From: an uncultured Clostridia bacterium
Lineage (GTDB): Bacteria > Bacillota > Clostridia > Oscillospirales > Acutalibacteraceae
Reading direction: 5' to 3'
Assembly: GCA_944383495.1 (NCBI GenBank)
Contig: CALWPT010000022.1
Location: 1 to 62,124 of the forward strand
DNA: 62,124 bases
How positions within the stretch are numbered: position 1 is the first letter of the stretch; each line of letters opens with the position of its first letter. Below, piece by piece: positions 1-10,951 of the stretch. The position numbers were made by a program, and so were the translations under genes. The notes below the pieces were generated by a model. It saw only the letters and a list, made by a program, of their open reading frames with translations. It was not told the origin of the DNA and did not search any database.

Positions 1-128
1 TGTCGCAAAAGGAATTTGCAACACTTTTAGGCGTGTCACAAGGAACGCTTTCCATGTGGGAAGGTTGCGCACATGACTTTTCGCCGCAGGAAATTCATTT
101 TATCCTGAGTACAATATTAGCTGGTTAA
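1..128 (+). CDS. C-terminal fragment of an XRE-type helix-turn-helix protein (cut by window edge)
   Basis: Reading from base 3 gives 41 residues before a TAA stop at 126-128. The segment contains QKEFATLLGVSQGTLSMWE, which is a classic lambda-repressor-type helix-turn-helix: recognition helix starting at VSQGTLS, conserved W-E after it. The N-terminus lies outside the window, so total length and partner domains are unknown. It is the only gene in the first 300 bases and points toward cotJB, with which it converges. It is probably a DNA-binding regulator, but no target can be named. Confidence 0.6.
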   Translation, partial: SQKEFATLLGVSQGTLSMWEGCAHDFSPQEIHFILSTILAG

Positions 129-301
129 ATAGGATTTTTTACAGATTCTAGTTCCATAAAATCAAATAAATATTACCTGCATTTTTATTATATCTTTAAG
201 CCATTAGGACCGCCAAGCTGGGTGATGATAACCTTTGCTGCCGCGGGATTCGGGCATTTAATTTTCACTGGGTATTGTAATTTCTTCTCATATGACCACA
301 T

Positions 302-568
302 TTAGTTGTCCCCCAATTCCCATGGCCACGGATCGTCGATCCAGCACCATTTATTTTCGTTTGTGTTGCCCGCGATGGTCAATGGACCATAGGCTTGCTC
401 GTATTCCTCCACCGCGTTTTTCCGCAGCTCCCTGCATTTCTGGTAATGCGCCATGGCAGCCTGGTCGCAGGGATGACCGTTCAGATACAAGGCAGTTTCC
501 TGAATAGAAAAGTCGTAGACCCGGATGCGGTACAGCAGGCGCTTTTGATTGGTATCCATCATAAGCAC
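302..568 (-). CDS. cotJB: Spore coat protein CotJB
   Basis: The 88-residue protein has the CotJB layout: an N-terminal segment with the pattern ALYLNGHPCDQAAMAHY, a middle helix ending AYGPL, and the hallmark aromatic tail WCWIDDPWPWE. CotJB is an inner spore-coat component in Bacillus and Clostridia, assembled with CotJA and the manganese-catalase-like CotJC. The start overlaps the end of cotJA by 10 bases, so the two are translationally coupled. No cotJC follows; the DNA downstream (129-301) has no gene on this strand. Length is normal for the family. Confidence 0.9.
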   Translation of the reverse strand: MLMMDTNQKRLLYRIRVYDFSIQETALYLNGHPCDQAAMAHYQKCRELRKNAVEEYEQAYGPLTIAGNTNENKWCWIDDPWPWELGDN

Positions 569-768
569 ATGCCCCGCTTCCCGTAAAAGGGTTTATCCAG
601 TACCGGGAAGAGGGTGCCGCGGGAAAAGCCCTTTTCACCATCGTAGATATCCCAGTCGTGGTCAGGAACATACGCCATACCGGGAACAATTTTGCATTCC
701 GCAAGCGGTCCGCCGCAGTATTCCCGCGCCGCGGAAGCCTCGCATCCGCAGCTGTTGCTGTAGTTCAT
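559..768 (-). CDS. cotJA: Spore coat associated protein CotJA
   Basis: A 69-residue protein with a Cys/Glu-rich N-terminus and the CotJA core AYVPDHDWDIYD...GTLFPVLDKPF. The family pattern is an aromatic-rich 'AYVP..W...Y' followed by 'GTLFP.LDKPF', both clearly present. The ATG is preceded by AAAGGA at about 5 bases spacing. It is the first gene of a cotJA-cotJB pair and implies the organism forms endospores. Expression is likely in the mother cell; a sigma-E/K-like promoter lies just upstream. Confidence 0.9.
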   Translation of the reverse strand: MNYSNSCGCEASAAREYCGGPLAECKIVPGMAYVPDHDWDIYDGEKGFSRGTLFPVLDKPFYGKRGMCL

Positions 769-826
769 TTCCTTTACTCCTTTGTTGTTTTCTTACGAGG
801 CGGTTCAAATCGACTCGTCTCACCTT

Positions 827-857
827 ATCCTATGCACCAGCCGGAAAAGCGTGACAA
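827..857 (-). promoter_or_regulatory. Putative sigma-E/sigma-K promoter of cotJAB
   Basis: On the minus strand the sequence reads GTCAC, 16 bases, then CATAGGATA. CATAnnnTA is the sigma-K -10 pattern and CATA-nn-AT also fits sigma-E; the AC in the -35 region is at the right distance. In B. subtilis cotJ is sigma-E dependent. The site is about 60 bases upstream of the cotJA start. Confidence 0.5.
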
Positions 858-870
858 ACCCTCCCGTTTA

Positions 871-916
871 TAAAAGCTTTGGCTCCCTAAGGCGCTGCCT
901 TAGGGAGCCAAAGCTT

Positions 917-919
<3 letters not shown>
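871..919 (-). terminator. Perfect hairpin terminator of the gyrA operon
   Basis: A 23-base perfect inverted repeat (871-893 and 897-919) with a 3-base loop. The gyrA stop codon (917-919) is inside the repeat. The stem ends in AAAAGC...GCTTTTA, so the U-rich part is in the stem. It separates gyrA from cotJA. Confidence 0.85.
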
Positions 920-3415
<2,496 letters not shown>

Positions 3416-3483
3416 TTGTCAGCACATGCCTTTCCAGCGCCCGCCTTGCAGCCGCAACTCCGCGGCCGGGGCGGCTTTCTCCG

Positions 3484-5442
3484 TTAAATATCCAGGTTTT
3501 CCGCAAATTTCGCGTTTTGCTCAATGAACTCCCTCCTGGGCTCCACCTCGTCTCCCATCAGGTCGGAAAAGACCCGGTCGGCCCGGTCGAAGTCATCCAG
3601 CCGCACCCGCAGCATGCTGCGGAACTGGGGATCCATGGTGGTTTCCCAAAGCTGCTCCGCGTCCATTTCGCCCAGACCCTTATACCGCTGTACGTCGGCG
3701 TTTCCGCCCAGCTCGGCAATATATTGATCCCGCTCCTCGTCGGAAAAGGCGTACCGCTTCTGCTTTCCCTTTTTCACCTCAAACAGGGGCGGCTGGGCGA
3801 TGTACACATGCCCCTCCTCCACCAGCTGCGGCATATACCGGAAAAAGAAGGTCAGCAGCAGGGTGCGGATATGAGATCCGTCCACATCGGCATCGGCCAT
3901 GATGATGACCTTGCCGTACCGCAGCTTGGAAATATCAAAATCGTCGCCGATCCCGGCCCCCAGCGCCATGACCACGGGGGACAGCTTTTCGTTGCCGTAC
4001 ACCTTGTCAATCCGCGCTTTTTCCACGTTGAGCATCTTACCCCACAAGGGCAGGATCGCCTGATAATTCCGGTCCCGCCCCTTGACGGCGGAGCCGCCGG
4101 CGGAATCGCCCTCGACAATGTAAAGCTCGGTCAGCTCAGGATTGTCCCAAATGCAGTCTGCCAGCTTATCGGGCATGCGAACCTTGGTGAAGGAGGTTTT
4201 GCTCCGCTGGAGCTCCCGCGCCTTCTGCGCCGCTTCCCGGGCGGTGGAGGCCGCCATGACCTTGTCGAGAATCACCTTGGCCGTGGCCGGGTGATCCTCT
4301 AGATATAAGGACAGCTGCTCGTTCACCATGGAGGAGACCATGCTGCCCATGGAGGTGTTCCCCAATTTGGCCTTGGTCTGGCTTTCAAACTGCGCGTCGG
4401 TCAGTTTCACGCTGACCACCGCCGCCAGACCCTCCTGAACATCGTCGCTCTTGAAATTGGGGTCGTTGTCCTTCAAAATCTTGAATTTGCGGGCGTAGGC
4501 GTTGATGGTGCGGGTCAGGGAATTTTTGAAGGCCGACTCATGGGTGCCGCCGTCCACCGTGTGCATGTTGTTGGCAAAAGACAAAATTTTGGAGTCAAAC
4601 CCGGAATTGTACTGAAACGCTATCTCCGCCATATTGTCCTTCTGCTCGGCCTTCAAATAAATCACGTCTTCATGGATCGGCTCGGCCCGCTTGCCCTCCA
4701 GCAGATACGCGCAGAAGCTTTTGATGCCCCCCTCAAAATGGAGGATATCCTGCCGGTTGGTTCCGTCCTCGTTTTTATCTCCATCCTCCCTTTTATCGGT
4801 GAGAATAATACGCACGCCGGCGTTGAGGAAGGCCTGCTCCCGCAGCCGGGTCAGCAGAATATCGTAATCATACCGGGTGGTATCGGTGAAAATCTCAGCG
4901 TCGGGCTTGAATATGACCCGGGTGCCGGTCTCTGCCGTGTCCCCGATGATTTTCAGCTCGTGCTCGGAATCCCCCCGGCGGAACCGCTGCATATACACGT
5001 GCTCCCCGTCGGAAACCTGCACCTCCAGCCACTCGGATAACGCGTTGACCACCGAAGCGCCCACGCCGTGCAGCCCGCCGGACACCTTATACCCCGAGCC
5101 GCCGAACTTGCCCCCCGCGTGAAGAACCGTGAACACAACCGACACCGCGGGAATGCCCATCTTTTCCTGAATGCCCACGGGGATGCCGCGGCCGTTGTCC
5201 ACAACCTCGATTACGTCGCCGTCCAAAATATTGACCTCAATCCGGTCGCAGTATCCCGCCAGGGTTTCGTCGATGGCGTTGTCCACGATTTCGTATACCA
5301 GGTGATGCAGGCCCCGCTCGCCGGTAGAGCCAATGTACATCCCCGGGCGTTTGCGGACAGCCTCCAAGCCCTCCAGCACCTGGATTTGGCTGGCGTCGTA
5401 ATTCTGATTTTCCTGTTCCTTCACATTTTGATTTTCTTCCAA
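3484..5442 (-). CDS. gyrB: DNA gyrase subunit B
   Basis: The product carries the GHKL ATPase motifs DNAIDETLAGY and VDNGRGIPVG, the Toprim motifs EGDSAGGSA and ADADVDGSHIR, and the C-terminal RYKGLGEM segment. I place the start at TTG 5442 (EENQNVKEQ...), because a GGAGG stands 7 bases before it; an in-frame TTG at 5466 would put this ribosome binding site inside the gene. The loop usually read PLRGK is PLWGK here. It follows remB with nearly no gap and precedes gyrA. About 652 residues, typical size. Confidence 0.97.
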   Translation of the reverse strand: MEENQNVKEQENQNYDASQIQVLEGLEAVRKRPGMYIGSTGERGLHHLVYEIVDNAIDETLAGYCDRIEVNILDGDVIEVVDNGRGIPVGIQEKMGIPAVSVVFTVLHAGGKFGGSGYKVSGGLHGVGASVVNALSEWLEVQVSDGEHVYMQRFRRGDSEHELKIIGDTAETGTRVIFKPDAEIFTDTTRYDYDILLTRLREQAFLNAGVRIILTDKREDGDKNEDGTNRQDILHFEGGIKSFCAYLLEGKRAEPIHEDVIYLKAEQKDNMAEIAFQYNSGFDSKILSFANNMHTVDGGTHESAFKNSLTRTINAYARKFKILKDNDPNFKSDDVQEGLAAVVSVKLTDAQFESQTKAKLGNTSMGSMVSSMVNEQLSLYLEDHPATAKVILDKVMAASTAREAAQKARELQRSKTSFTKVRMPDKLADCIWDNPELTELYIVEGDSAGGSAVKGRDRNYQAILPLWGKMLNVEKARIDKVYGNEKLSPVVMALGAGIGDDFDISKLRYGKVIIMADADVDGSHIRTLLLTFFFRYMPQLVEEGHVYIAQPPLFEVKKGKQKRYAFSDEERDQYIAELGGNADVQRYKGLGEMDAEQLWETTMDPQFRSMLRVRLDDFDRADRVFSDLMGDEVEPRREFIEQNAKFAENLDI

Positions 5443-5458
5443 ATCAAGCCCTCCAAGC

Positions 5459-5767
5459 TCATCCAATATCCGCCCGTTTTAACAGGGTGGCTGTCGACAG
5501 CTGAGAAATATAGATTTTCTGTCTGCCGGCGTTCCTCGGTTCTTTTTTCCGGTTTCCCGCCGGGCCAAAACGCTCTTTCTGTACCACCACAAAGGATTTG
5601 GGAAGCTCGCCGGAAACGGTGACAGCCTCCCCCTTTTTTTCCGCCCAGGTGAGATAATCCCGGGATATCTTGGAAACCGTGGTGGTGTCCAGATCAAAAA
5701 TGCCGACGATATCCCGCCGGTCCACCAGCACATCCTGCCCCACATGCAAAAACAGCATGGAACTCAT
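5459..5767 (-). CDS. remB: RemB/YaaB-like DUF370 protein
   Basis: A 102-residue protein whose first 75 residues match the DUF370 layout: FLHVGQDVLVDRRDIVGIFDL, then TTVSKISRDYL. In B. subtilis the DUF370 protein RemB (YaaB) sits in the same place, between recF and gyrB, and influences biofilm matrix expression. The ATG overlaps the recF stop as ATGA. MLFLHV three codons later is an alternative start. The last 25 residues are basic (NRKKEPRNAGRQK) and longer than in the shortest family members. Confidence 0.85.
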   Translation of the reverse strand: MSSMLFLHVGQDVLVDRRDIVGIFDLDTTTVSKISRDYLTWAEKKGEAVTVSGELPKSFVVVQKERFGPAGNRKKEPRNAGRQKIYISQLSTATLLKRADIG

Positions 5768-6861
5768 ATCTCCCCATCCTTTCCCGCTTGGGACAGCATT
5801 CCGTCCGCCATGAAAAAGGCCCTTCCACCCGACAGACGCAGCACCGCCGCCGGGTCGCAGCAGGTAATAAACACCTGCCAGCCCTCCATGTGGTTTAAAA
5901 TATAGTCTTGCCGCGCCGCGTCCAGCTCGCTCATGACGTCGTCCAGCACCGCGATGGGCTGCTCCTTGAAATGGCGCTTTAATATCGCAGCCTCCGCCAG
6001 CTTCAGCGCCAACACCGCCGACCGCTGCTGCCCCTGGGAGCCATATAGCCGGCAGCTTCTTTGATCAATTTCCAGGTCCACGTCATCTCGATGGGGCCCC
6101 ACGGTGGTGGATCCCAACCGGAAATCCGTTTCCCGGGAGGCCTTCAACGCGGCGATCATCTCCTCCTCGCTGCCGCCCCCGCAGGTGCATTGATAAGTAA
6201 TCGAAAGCTTCTCCCTTCCGCCGGACAGTCCCTTGTAAATCTCCGGCGCTTCTTTGCGCAGCGCCTCTACATAGGAACGCCGTTTTGCAAGGATCCCCGC
6301 TCCGAACCGGGCGATATGATATTCGTAGGCCGATAAAAGCTCCAGAAGCTCGCTGTGGCGCACACTGTCCCGCAGCAGCACGTTGCGCTGCTTTACCGCC
6401 CGGTGGTACCCGGCTAGCAGCGAACCGTATTTGGGGCGCAGCTGGATAATGGCCGAGTCCAGAAATCTCCGGCGCACCCCCGGGCCCTCCTTTACGAAGG
6501 ACAAATGCTCCGGTGAAAATACCACCGCGCAGAACCGCCGCGATAATTCCGTCGGCGAAGAAAGCTTCACGCCATTGAGTGACGCATGCCGCGCGGTATC
6601 AATCAACAGCTCCGACTCCTGTTCCCGCTCCTCTGCAAAAAAACGCAGCTTCAGCTTGGCGGCGGATCCATCAAAGGAAACCAGTTCCCCATCCCGGGAG
6701 CCCCGAAAACTTTTCTGCCCGCAAAACAGCCAAAGCGCTTCTGCCAAATTGGTTTTTCCCTGGGCATTGTCTCCATAAACCACATTGACCCCCGGCCCGG
6801 GTAAAAAGGTAAAGGAGCGCAAATTGCGATATCCTTCCACACAAAGCGAGATCACCCGCAA
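5764..6861 (-). CDS. recF: DNA replication and repair protein RecF
   Basis: SMC-like ATPase: Walker A GDNAQGKTN near the N-terminus, ABC-like signature GSQGQQRS and Walker B VLDDVMSELD near the C-terminus. RecF helps load RecA at gapped DNA with RecO/RecR. I start at TTG 6861 (LRVISLCVEGYRNL), which lines up with the usual RecF N-terminus 'M.I..L.L..YRN'; an in-frame ATG at 6882 would add seven basic residues. It lies between yaaA and remB and overlaps the latter by 4 bases. About 365 residues, normal. Confidence 0.95.
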   Translation of the reverse strand: MRVISLCVEGYRNLRSFTFLPGPGVNVVYGDNAQGKTNLAEALWLFCGQKSFRGSRDGELVSFDGSAAKLKLRFFAEEREQESELLIDTARHASLNGVKLSSPTELSRRFCAVVFSPEHLSFVKEGPGVRRRFLDSAIIQLRPKYGSLLAGYHRAVKQRNVLLRDSVRHSELLELLSAYEYHIARFGAGILAKRRSYVEALRKEAPEIYKGLSGGREKLSITYQCTCGGGSEEEMIAALKASRETDFRLGSTTVGPHRDDVDLEIDQRSCRLYGSQGQQRSAVLALKLAEAAILKRHFKEQPIAVLDDVMSELDAARQDYILNHMEGWQVFITCCDPAAVLRLSGGRAFFMADGMLSQAGKDGEI

Positions 6862-6885
6862 CCAACGCACCCGCCTTTCCATCGC

Positions 6886-7107
6886 TTACGTTCCGCCGGT
6901 CACTTCCACTTCCCGGCCGTCATATTCCACCTTATCCCCCGGCCGGAGCTTTCGCCCCCGCTGGAGGCAGATTTCCCCATTGACGCGGATTTTCCCGTCT
7001 TGAATTAAAATCTTTCCTTCTCCCCCGGTGCTAACAAGGCCGCTCAGCTTTAACAAGCTGTCGAGCTTAATAAAAGGAGTTCGGATTTCACAGCCCTCAG
7101 CCTTCAT
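6886..7107 (-). CDS. yaaA: S4-domain RNA-binding protein YaaA (RlbA-like)
   Basis: A 73-residue S4 domain: IKLDSLLKLSGLVSTGGEGK, then VNGEICLQRGRKLRPGDKVEY. The family binds RNA through this fold and in Bacillus is linked to ribosome assembly. It always lies between dnaN and recF in Firmicutes, as here. Its start overlaps the dnaN stop by 11 bases, so it is coupled to dnaN. Confidence 0.92.
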   Translation of the reverse strand: MKAEGCEIRTPFIKLDSLLKLSGLVSTGGEGKILIQDGKIRVNGEICLQRGRKLRPGDKVEYDGREVEVTGGT

Positions 7108-8215
7108 GTTTCAGCCTCACAGGAAGAACCAAAAATAAAAAGCTGTTGCCCTCTAACGGCAATATTTTAATGGGGGACAGAGATCCCGCCAGCTCAATTT
7201 TTACCTCATCCGTTTCGCTGGCCCGCAGCGCGTCCAGCAAATACCGGTTATTGAACCCGATTTCTATCCGCTCCCCTTCCGAGACGCAGGAGCACTGATC
7301 ATGGCCCTTGCCTACGGCCGTGGTGCAGGAGGCCCGAATTTGATTGTCTTCAAAAATACAGCGTACAGGCGTTTTCAGCCGGTCGGTGATCAAGGGGGAA
7401 ATCCGCTCAATCATATCAATGAGCGTGCGGGTACCCACCCGCACAGTCGTCACTGCCGTTTTGGGAATTGCCGCCTCATAATCAATGAATTCCCCTTCCA
7501 AAAGGCTGGAAATCACTGTCATGCCGCCGTATACAAACAGGATTTTCCGCCGCCCCACCGATATGCGAATGGTTTCCTTTTCTTTTTCCTGGTCAATCAT
7601 CTTCGTGATCTCCGACAGGGTTTTTCCCGGCACCACAAACCGCAGCCTCTGGTCGCAGAACACGCTTTCCTCCCGTATGGCAAGGCGGTATCCATCCACT
7701 GCGGCCATTCGGATGAAGTGTTCCTCAATGGAAAACAATACGCCTGTGTTAATGGGCCGCGCGTCGTCATTAACGGCCACGGCAAATAATATTTGCTCTG
7801 CCATGCCCTTCAGCATGGAAGCCTCCAGCTCGATTTCCGTCCCTTCCGTAACAGCGGGCAGTTCCGGATATTCCACCGCGTCAATTCCCACGATGGAAAA
7901 CTCCGATTCTCCGCTGACAATCAACGCCGTGCATTTCTCATCTACCGACAGGGATAGCTGATCCTCCGGCAGCCGCTTGACTAGATCAAATAAAAGGGAA
8001 GCATTCAGCACCACCGCCCCGTCTTCCTCGCAGGCGGCAAACATGGTGGTGGTAATTCCCATGTCCAGATTATACCCTGTCAGCTTCAGCTGGTTGCCCG
8101 ATGCTTCCAGCAAAACCCCTTCCAGCGCCGCTATCGCCGACGCTTTGGAGGATACGGCCCGCATGACGCGGCTTAAACAATCGGTTAACGCTTGTTTTTG
8201 ACAGGAAAGCTTCAT
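7097..8215 (-). CDS. dnaN: DNA polymerase III beta subunit (sliding clamp)
   Basis: A 372-residue protein with the three-domain clamp organisation: N-terminal MKLSCQKQALTDCLSRVMRAV, middle VDGYRLA and C-terminal LPLEGNSFLFLVLPVRL. The ring tethers DNA polymerase III and repair factors to DNA. GAGG precedes the ATG at 8 bases. It is separated from dnaA by 304 bases that hold the DnaA boxes, and is first of the dnaN-yaaA-recF-remB-gyrB-gyrA run. Confidence 0.97.
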   Translation of the reverse strand: MKLSCQKQALTDCLSRVMRAVSSKASAIAALEGVLLEASGNQLKLTGYNLDMGITTTMFAACEEDGAVVLNASLLFDLVKRLPEDQLSLSVDEKCTALIVSGESEFSIVGIDAVEYPELPAVTEGTEIELEASMLKGMAEQILFAVAVNDDARPINTGVLFSIEEHFIRMAAVDGYRLAIREESVFCDQRLRFVVPGKTLSEITKMIDQEKEKETIRISVGRRKILFVYGGMTVISSLLEGEFIDYEAAIPKTAVTTVRVGTRTLIDMIERISPLITDRLKTPVRCIFEDNQIRASCTTAVGKGHDQCSCVSEGERIEIGFNNRYLLDALRASETDEVKIELAGSLSPIKILPLEGNSFLFLVLPVRLKHEG

Positions 8216-8519
8216 TTTAAATACCTCATTTCTATCGCAAGGATAAAGACGCGTGCTTTTTTATTCCCATATGAAAAACAGCTGAGCTGTTTTTACAACA
8301 TCCATTATAATTCATTAATAGAAGTAATAGTAGTTTCTGTGGAAAAGAGGGAAAACCGGACAAGCCCAGAGAATTCCCAGGCTTGTCCCCCTTTTCGCAG
8401 TGTGAATGCGCGGGGGATAAAATGTGGAAAAAAAGAATAATTTTTTGGTTTTCCAGCTTTGGTGGAAAACTCTGTGTGGAATGTGGAAAAGGCAATGAAA
8501 AACTTTTCTTCGTTTTTCT
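8216..8519. other. Candidate oriC (DnaA-box cluster) in the dnaA-dnaN gap
   Basis: Three copies of TGTGGAAAA, a close variant of the DnaA box TGTGGATAA, occur in the same orientation at 8338-8346, 8423-8431 and 8482-8490. Two one-mismatch relatives lie at 8461 (GGTGGAAAA) and 8475 (TGTGGAATG). An AT-rich stretch (8430-8455) lies among them. In Firmicutes the origin is next to dnaA and boxes occur between dnaA and dnaN. The strand switch of the neighbouring genes at 9.8-10.2 kb agrees with an origin here. Exactly where DNA unwinds cannot be read from the sequence. Confidence 0.7.
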
Positions 8520-9815
8520 TTAATTTTGCATGTTTTTAATAATATCGTAAATGGTATTTTTTTCCTTGGTGTTCCGGGCAATGAGCTTTTCAATCTCGTG
8601 AAGGGAATAGACCACGGTGGAATGATCCCTGCCGCCAAATTCCCTGCCAATGTCCTTCATGGGCATCTGGGTTATTTCCCGGGTAATATACATAGCAATC
8701 TTCCGGGCGTTGGCTATGGGCGCGTCCCGCTTGGGAGATATGATGTCCGCCGCGGAGACGGCATATGTTCGCGCCACCTCCTCAATGATTTTTCGCACAG
8801 TGATGGGTTCTGGCTGATCGTCGTTGCGAATGTCGCGGATGGCGGTCTGCGCCAAGGCGACGGACGGCGTCTGCCCTTGTAGGTTGATCATGGCATGCAG
8901 CTTCTTCACAACGCCTTCCAGTTGCCGAATGTTGGTTTTCACCTGCTCGGCAATATAAAAAACAATCTCATCGCTCAGTTTCAGTTGCATCATTTCCGAT
9001 TTACGGGTAATGATCCCCACCCGCGTTTCAAAGTCGGGTGGCTGAATGTCTGCCATTAAGCCCGCTTCAAACCGGGTTTTAATGCGGTCGTCCAAGGTGG
9101 CAATGTCCTTAGGCAGCCGGTCGGAGGTGATGACAATCTGCTTGCGGTCTAAATACAGGGCGTTGAAGGTATTGAAAAATTCCTCCTGGGTGGATTCCTT
9201 CCCCGCAATAAACTGTATATCGTCAATTAGCAATAGATCGGCGGTACGGTATTTATTTTGAAACGCCGTGGTAGTACCGGTGCTGATGGCGTTTAAAAGT
9301 TCCCTGGTAAAGGTCTCTGCCCGCACAGACACCAGCTTGTAATGAGGAAAGGTCTCTTTGACCCGGTTGTAAATCGCGTTGAGCAGATGCGTTTTGCCAA
9401 GGCCGGAGTTGCCGTAGATAAACAGCGGATTGTAGGTGCCGCCAGGATTTTTGGTCACTGCCAGCGCCGCGGAATAGGCAAAATTGTTGGACGAGCCCAC
9501 GATAAAGGTATCGAAGGTGTATTCATACCCCGCGTCAGCCAGCACCGCGTCGTCAATTTGCGGAGAATCCTCCTCCGTCACAATTTTGATGTGCACGTCG
9601 ATTCCCATAACCTCCCGGAAGGACTGGGTCAGCAGCGGAATAAAATTCTTAAGAATCAGTTCCCGCTGCACGGGAGAACGGACAAACAGCGTCGCCTCTC
9701 CGCCGGCAATGTCTAAAAGGGAAAGATTGCGGATAAAGGTGTTGAAGGAGACCTCCGTCATATGGGATCTACACTGGTCGGCCACCAGCGTCCATACCTG
9801 ATTGAGCGATTCCAT
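8520..9815 (-). CDS. dnaA: Chromosomal replication initiator DnaA
   Basis: A 431-residue AAA+ protein: domain I at the N-terminus, Walker A GNSGLGKTHLLNA, Walker B LLIDDIQF, and the C-terminal DNA-binding signature GGRDHSTVVYS. DnaA binds boxes at oriC and opens the duplex. The ATG at 9815 follows AAAGG at 12 bases, a rather long spacing. It stands alone before dnaN and is divergent from rpmH. Confidence 0.98.
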   Translation of the reverse strand: MESLNQVWTLVADQCRSHMTEVSFNTFIRNLSLLDIAGGEATLFVRSPVQRELILKNFIPLLTQSFREVMGIDVHIKIVTEEDSPQIDDAVLADAGYEYTFDTFIVGSSNNFAYSAALAVTKNPGGTYNPLFIYGNSGLGKTHLLNAIYNRVKETFPHYKLVSVRAETFTRELLNAISTGTTTAFQNKYRTADLLLIDDIQFIAGKESTQEEFFNTFNALYLDRKQIVITSDRLPKDIATLDDRIKTRFEAGLMADIQPPDFETRVGIITRKSEMMQLKLSDEIVFYIAEQVKTNIRQLEGVVKKLHAMINLQGQTPSVALAQTAIRDIRNDDQPEPITVRKIIEEVARTYAVSAADIISPKRDAPIANARKIAMYITREITQMPMKDIGREFGGRDHSTVVYSLHEIEKLIARNTKEKNTIYDIIKNMQN

Positions 9816-10069
9816 AGGATTAATCAGCCTTTCTGCAATGACAATTCAGATAAAAACAAGCTTGGTTGCATCCGCTCACGAAAAACGCCGCCCGCAGGCA
9901 AACGATGAATGCGGCAGCCTGTCCCAAAACCGCCGCCTTTTCATTTGCGAACGCAAAGCAGTAAAAGAAAAAGGAGGAGGCCCGGCGTTAAGAAACGCCA
10001 AAAAATCCCCTCTAGCATTTTTCCTTATTTTATCATATTTTTTCCTCGCTTGCAAGTAATAAGTTCTAT

Positions 10070-10075
10070 ATTATA
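10070..10075 (-). promoter_or_regulatory. dnaA: Possible -10 element of the dnaA promoter
   Basis: On the minus strand TATAAT occurs 255 bases upstream of the dnaA start; the matching -35 is weak (TGCTAT-like). The intervening leader contains a T-rich stretch (10011-10050). No perfect DnaA box was seen in 9816-10194. Confidence 0.35.
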
Positions 10076-10117
10076 GGTAAGAAACGAGGAAAATAGCAGA
10101 TTGCGGCAAAATTATAG

Positions 10118-10147
10118 TTGACACACCGCCCGAATATGATTTATAAT
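10118..10147 (+). promoter_or_regulatory. Sigma-A promoter of rpmH-rnpA
   Basis: TTGACA at 10118-10123 and TATAAT at 10142-10147, separated by 18 bases. The rpmH start is 47 bases downstream, behind an AGGGAGG ribosome binding site. A small hairpin (CACCC...GGGTG) lies in the leader. Confidence 0.85.
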
Positions 10148-10194
10148 GCTATATTGCAAGGTTACACCCTAAATGGGTGAAGGGAGGAAAAAAA

Positions 10195-10329
10195 ATGCTG
10201 AGAACCTATCAGCCCAAAAAGCTGCATCGGAAAAAGGAACACGGTTTTCGCAAGCGCATGTCGACGCGGAACGGCCGAAAGGTCCTTTCCCGCCGCAGGG
10301 CCAAAGGGCGCGCGCGTTTGACTCATTAA
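10195..10329 (+). CDS. rpmH: 50S ribosomal protein L34
   Basis: A 44-residue, very basic protein beginning [18 protein letters not shown] and containing [21 protein letters not shown], the family signature across nearly its full length. It is a component of the large ribosomal subunit. A strong AGGGAGG lies upstream, and rnpA follows after 18 bases, the usual rpmH-rnpA order divergent from dnaA. Confidence 0.98.
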   Translation: MLRTYQPKKLHRKKEHGFRKRMSTRNGRKVLSRRRAKGRARLTH

Positions 10330-10347
10330 GGTACGGAGTCGGTAACT

Positions 10348-10713
10348 GTGGCAGCCATAAAGGTGCTCAACCTGAATAAGGAATTCCGCCGGGTCTATGG
10401 CCGGGGCAAATCCTATGTGCATCCCGCGCTTGTGGTTTATGTTTTAAGAAACGGCGCGGGTTTTTGCCGTGTTGGGATCACGGTCAGCAAAAAGGTGGGA
10501 TGCGCGGTGGTGCGCAACCGGGCGCGGCGGGTGATTCAGGAGGCGCTCCGGCAGACCTATCCGGCCATTCACGGAGGATGGGATATTGTCTGCGTCGCCA
10601 GAGGGCGAACGCCGGGGAAAAAAAGCACGGAAATCACCGCGGTGCTGACAGCCCTGCTGCAGAAAGCGGGCTTGCTTAGGGAAACCAAAGGCGTGAGGAG
10701 CAAAGTCCCGTGA
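10348..10713 (+). CDS. rnpA: Ribonuclease P protein component
   Basis: A 121-residue basic protein with [16 protein letters not shown] at the N-terminus and the RNR motif in [15 protein letters not shown]. It binds the RNase P RNA and helps process tRNA 5' ends. The start is GTG (10348). It overlaps yidD by 4 bases (GTGA), giving translational coupling. Confidence 0.95.
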   Translation: MAAIKVLNLNKEFRRVYGRGKSYVHPALVVYVLRNGAGFCRVGITVSKKVGCAVVRNRARRVIQEALRQTYPAIHGGWDIVCVARGRTPGKKSTEITAVLTALLQKAGLLRETKGVRSKVP

Positions 10714-10928
10714 AACGGTTTCTTTTATGGCTTATTCGGGTTTATCAAAAGGGGATTTCCCCCTTATCCCCGCCGGCCTGCCGGTTTATCCCCACCTGCT
10801 CGCAGTACGCTGCTGAGGCCATTGAGCGGTTCGGGGTTTTCAAGGGGGGGTACCTGGCGCTCCGGCGGCTTTTGCGCTGCCATCCCTTTCACAAAGGCGG
10901 GTACGATCCGGTGCCGCCGAAAAAATAA
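10710..10928 (+). CDS. yidD: Membrane protein insertion efficiency factor YidD
   Basis: A 72-residue protein with the family core [20 protein letters not shown] followed by [10 protein letters not shown] and [13 protein letters not shown]. YidD is a small membrane-associated helper of YidC. It is coupled to rnpA and lies 23 bases before yidC, the normal order. Confidence 0.95.
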   Translation: MKRFLLWLIRVYQKGISPLSPPACRFIPTCSQYAAEAIERFGVFKGGYLALRRLLRCHPFHKGGYDPVPPKK

Positions 10929-10951
10929 ATGCTATCATCGGAGGAAAAGCC

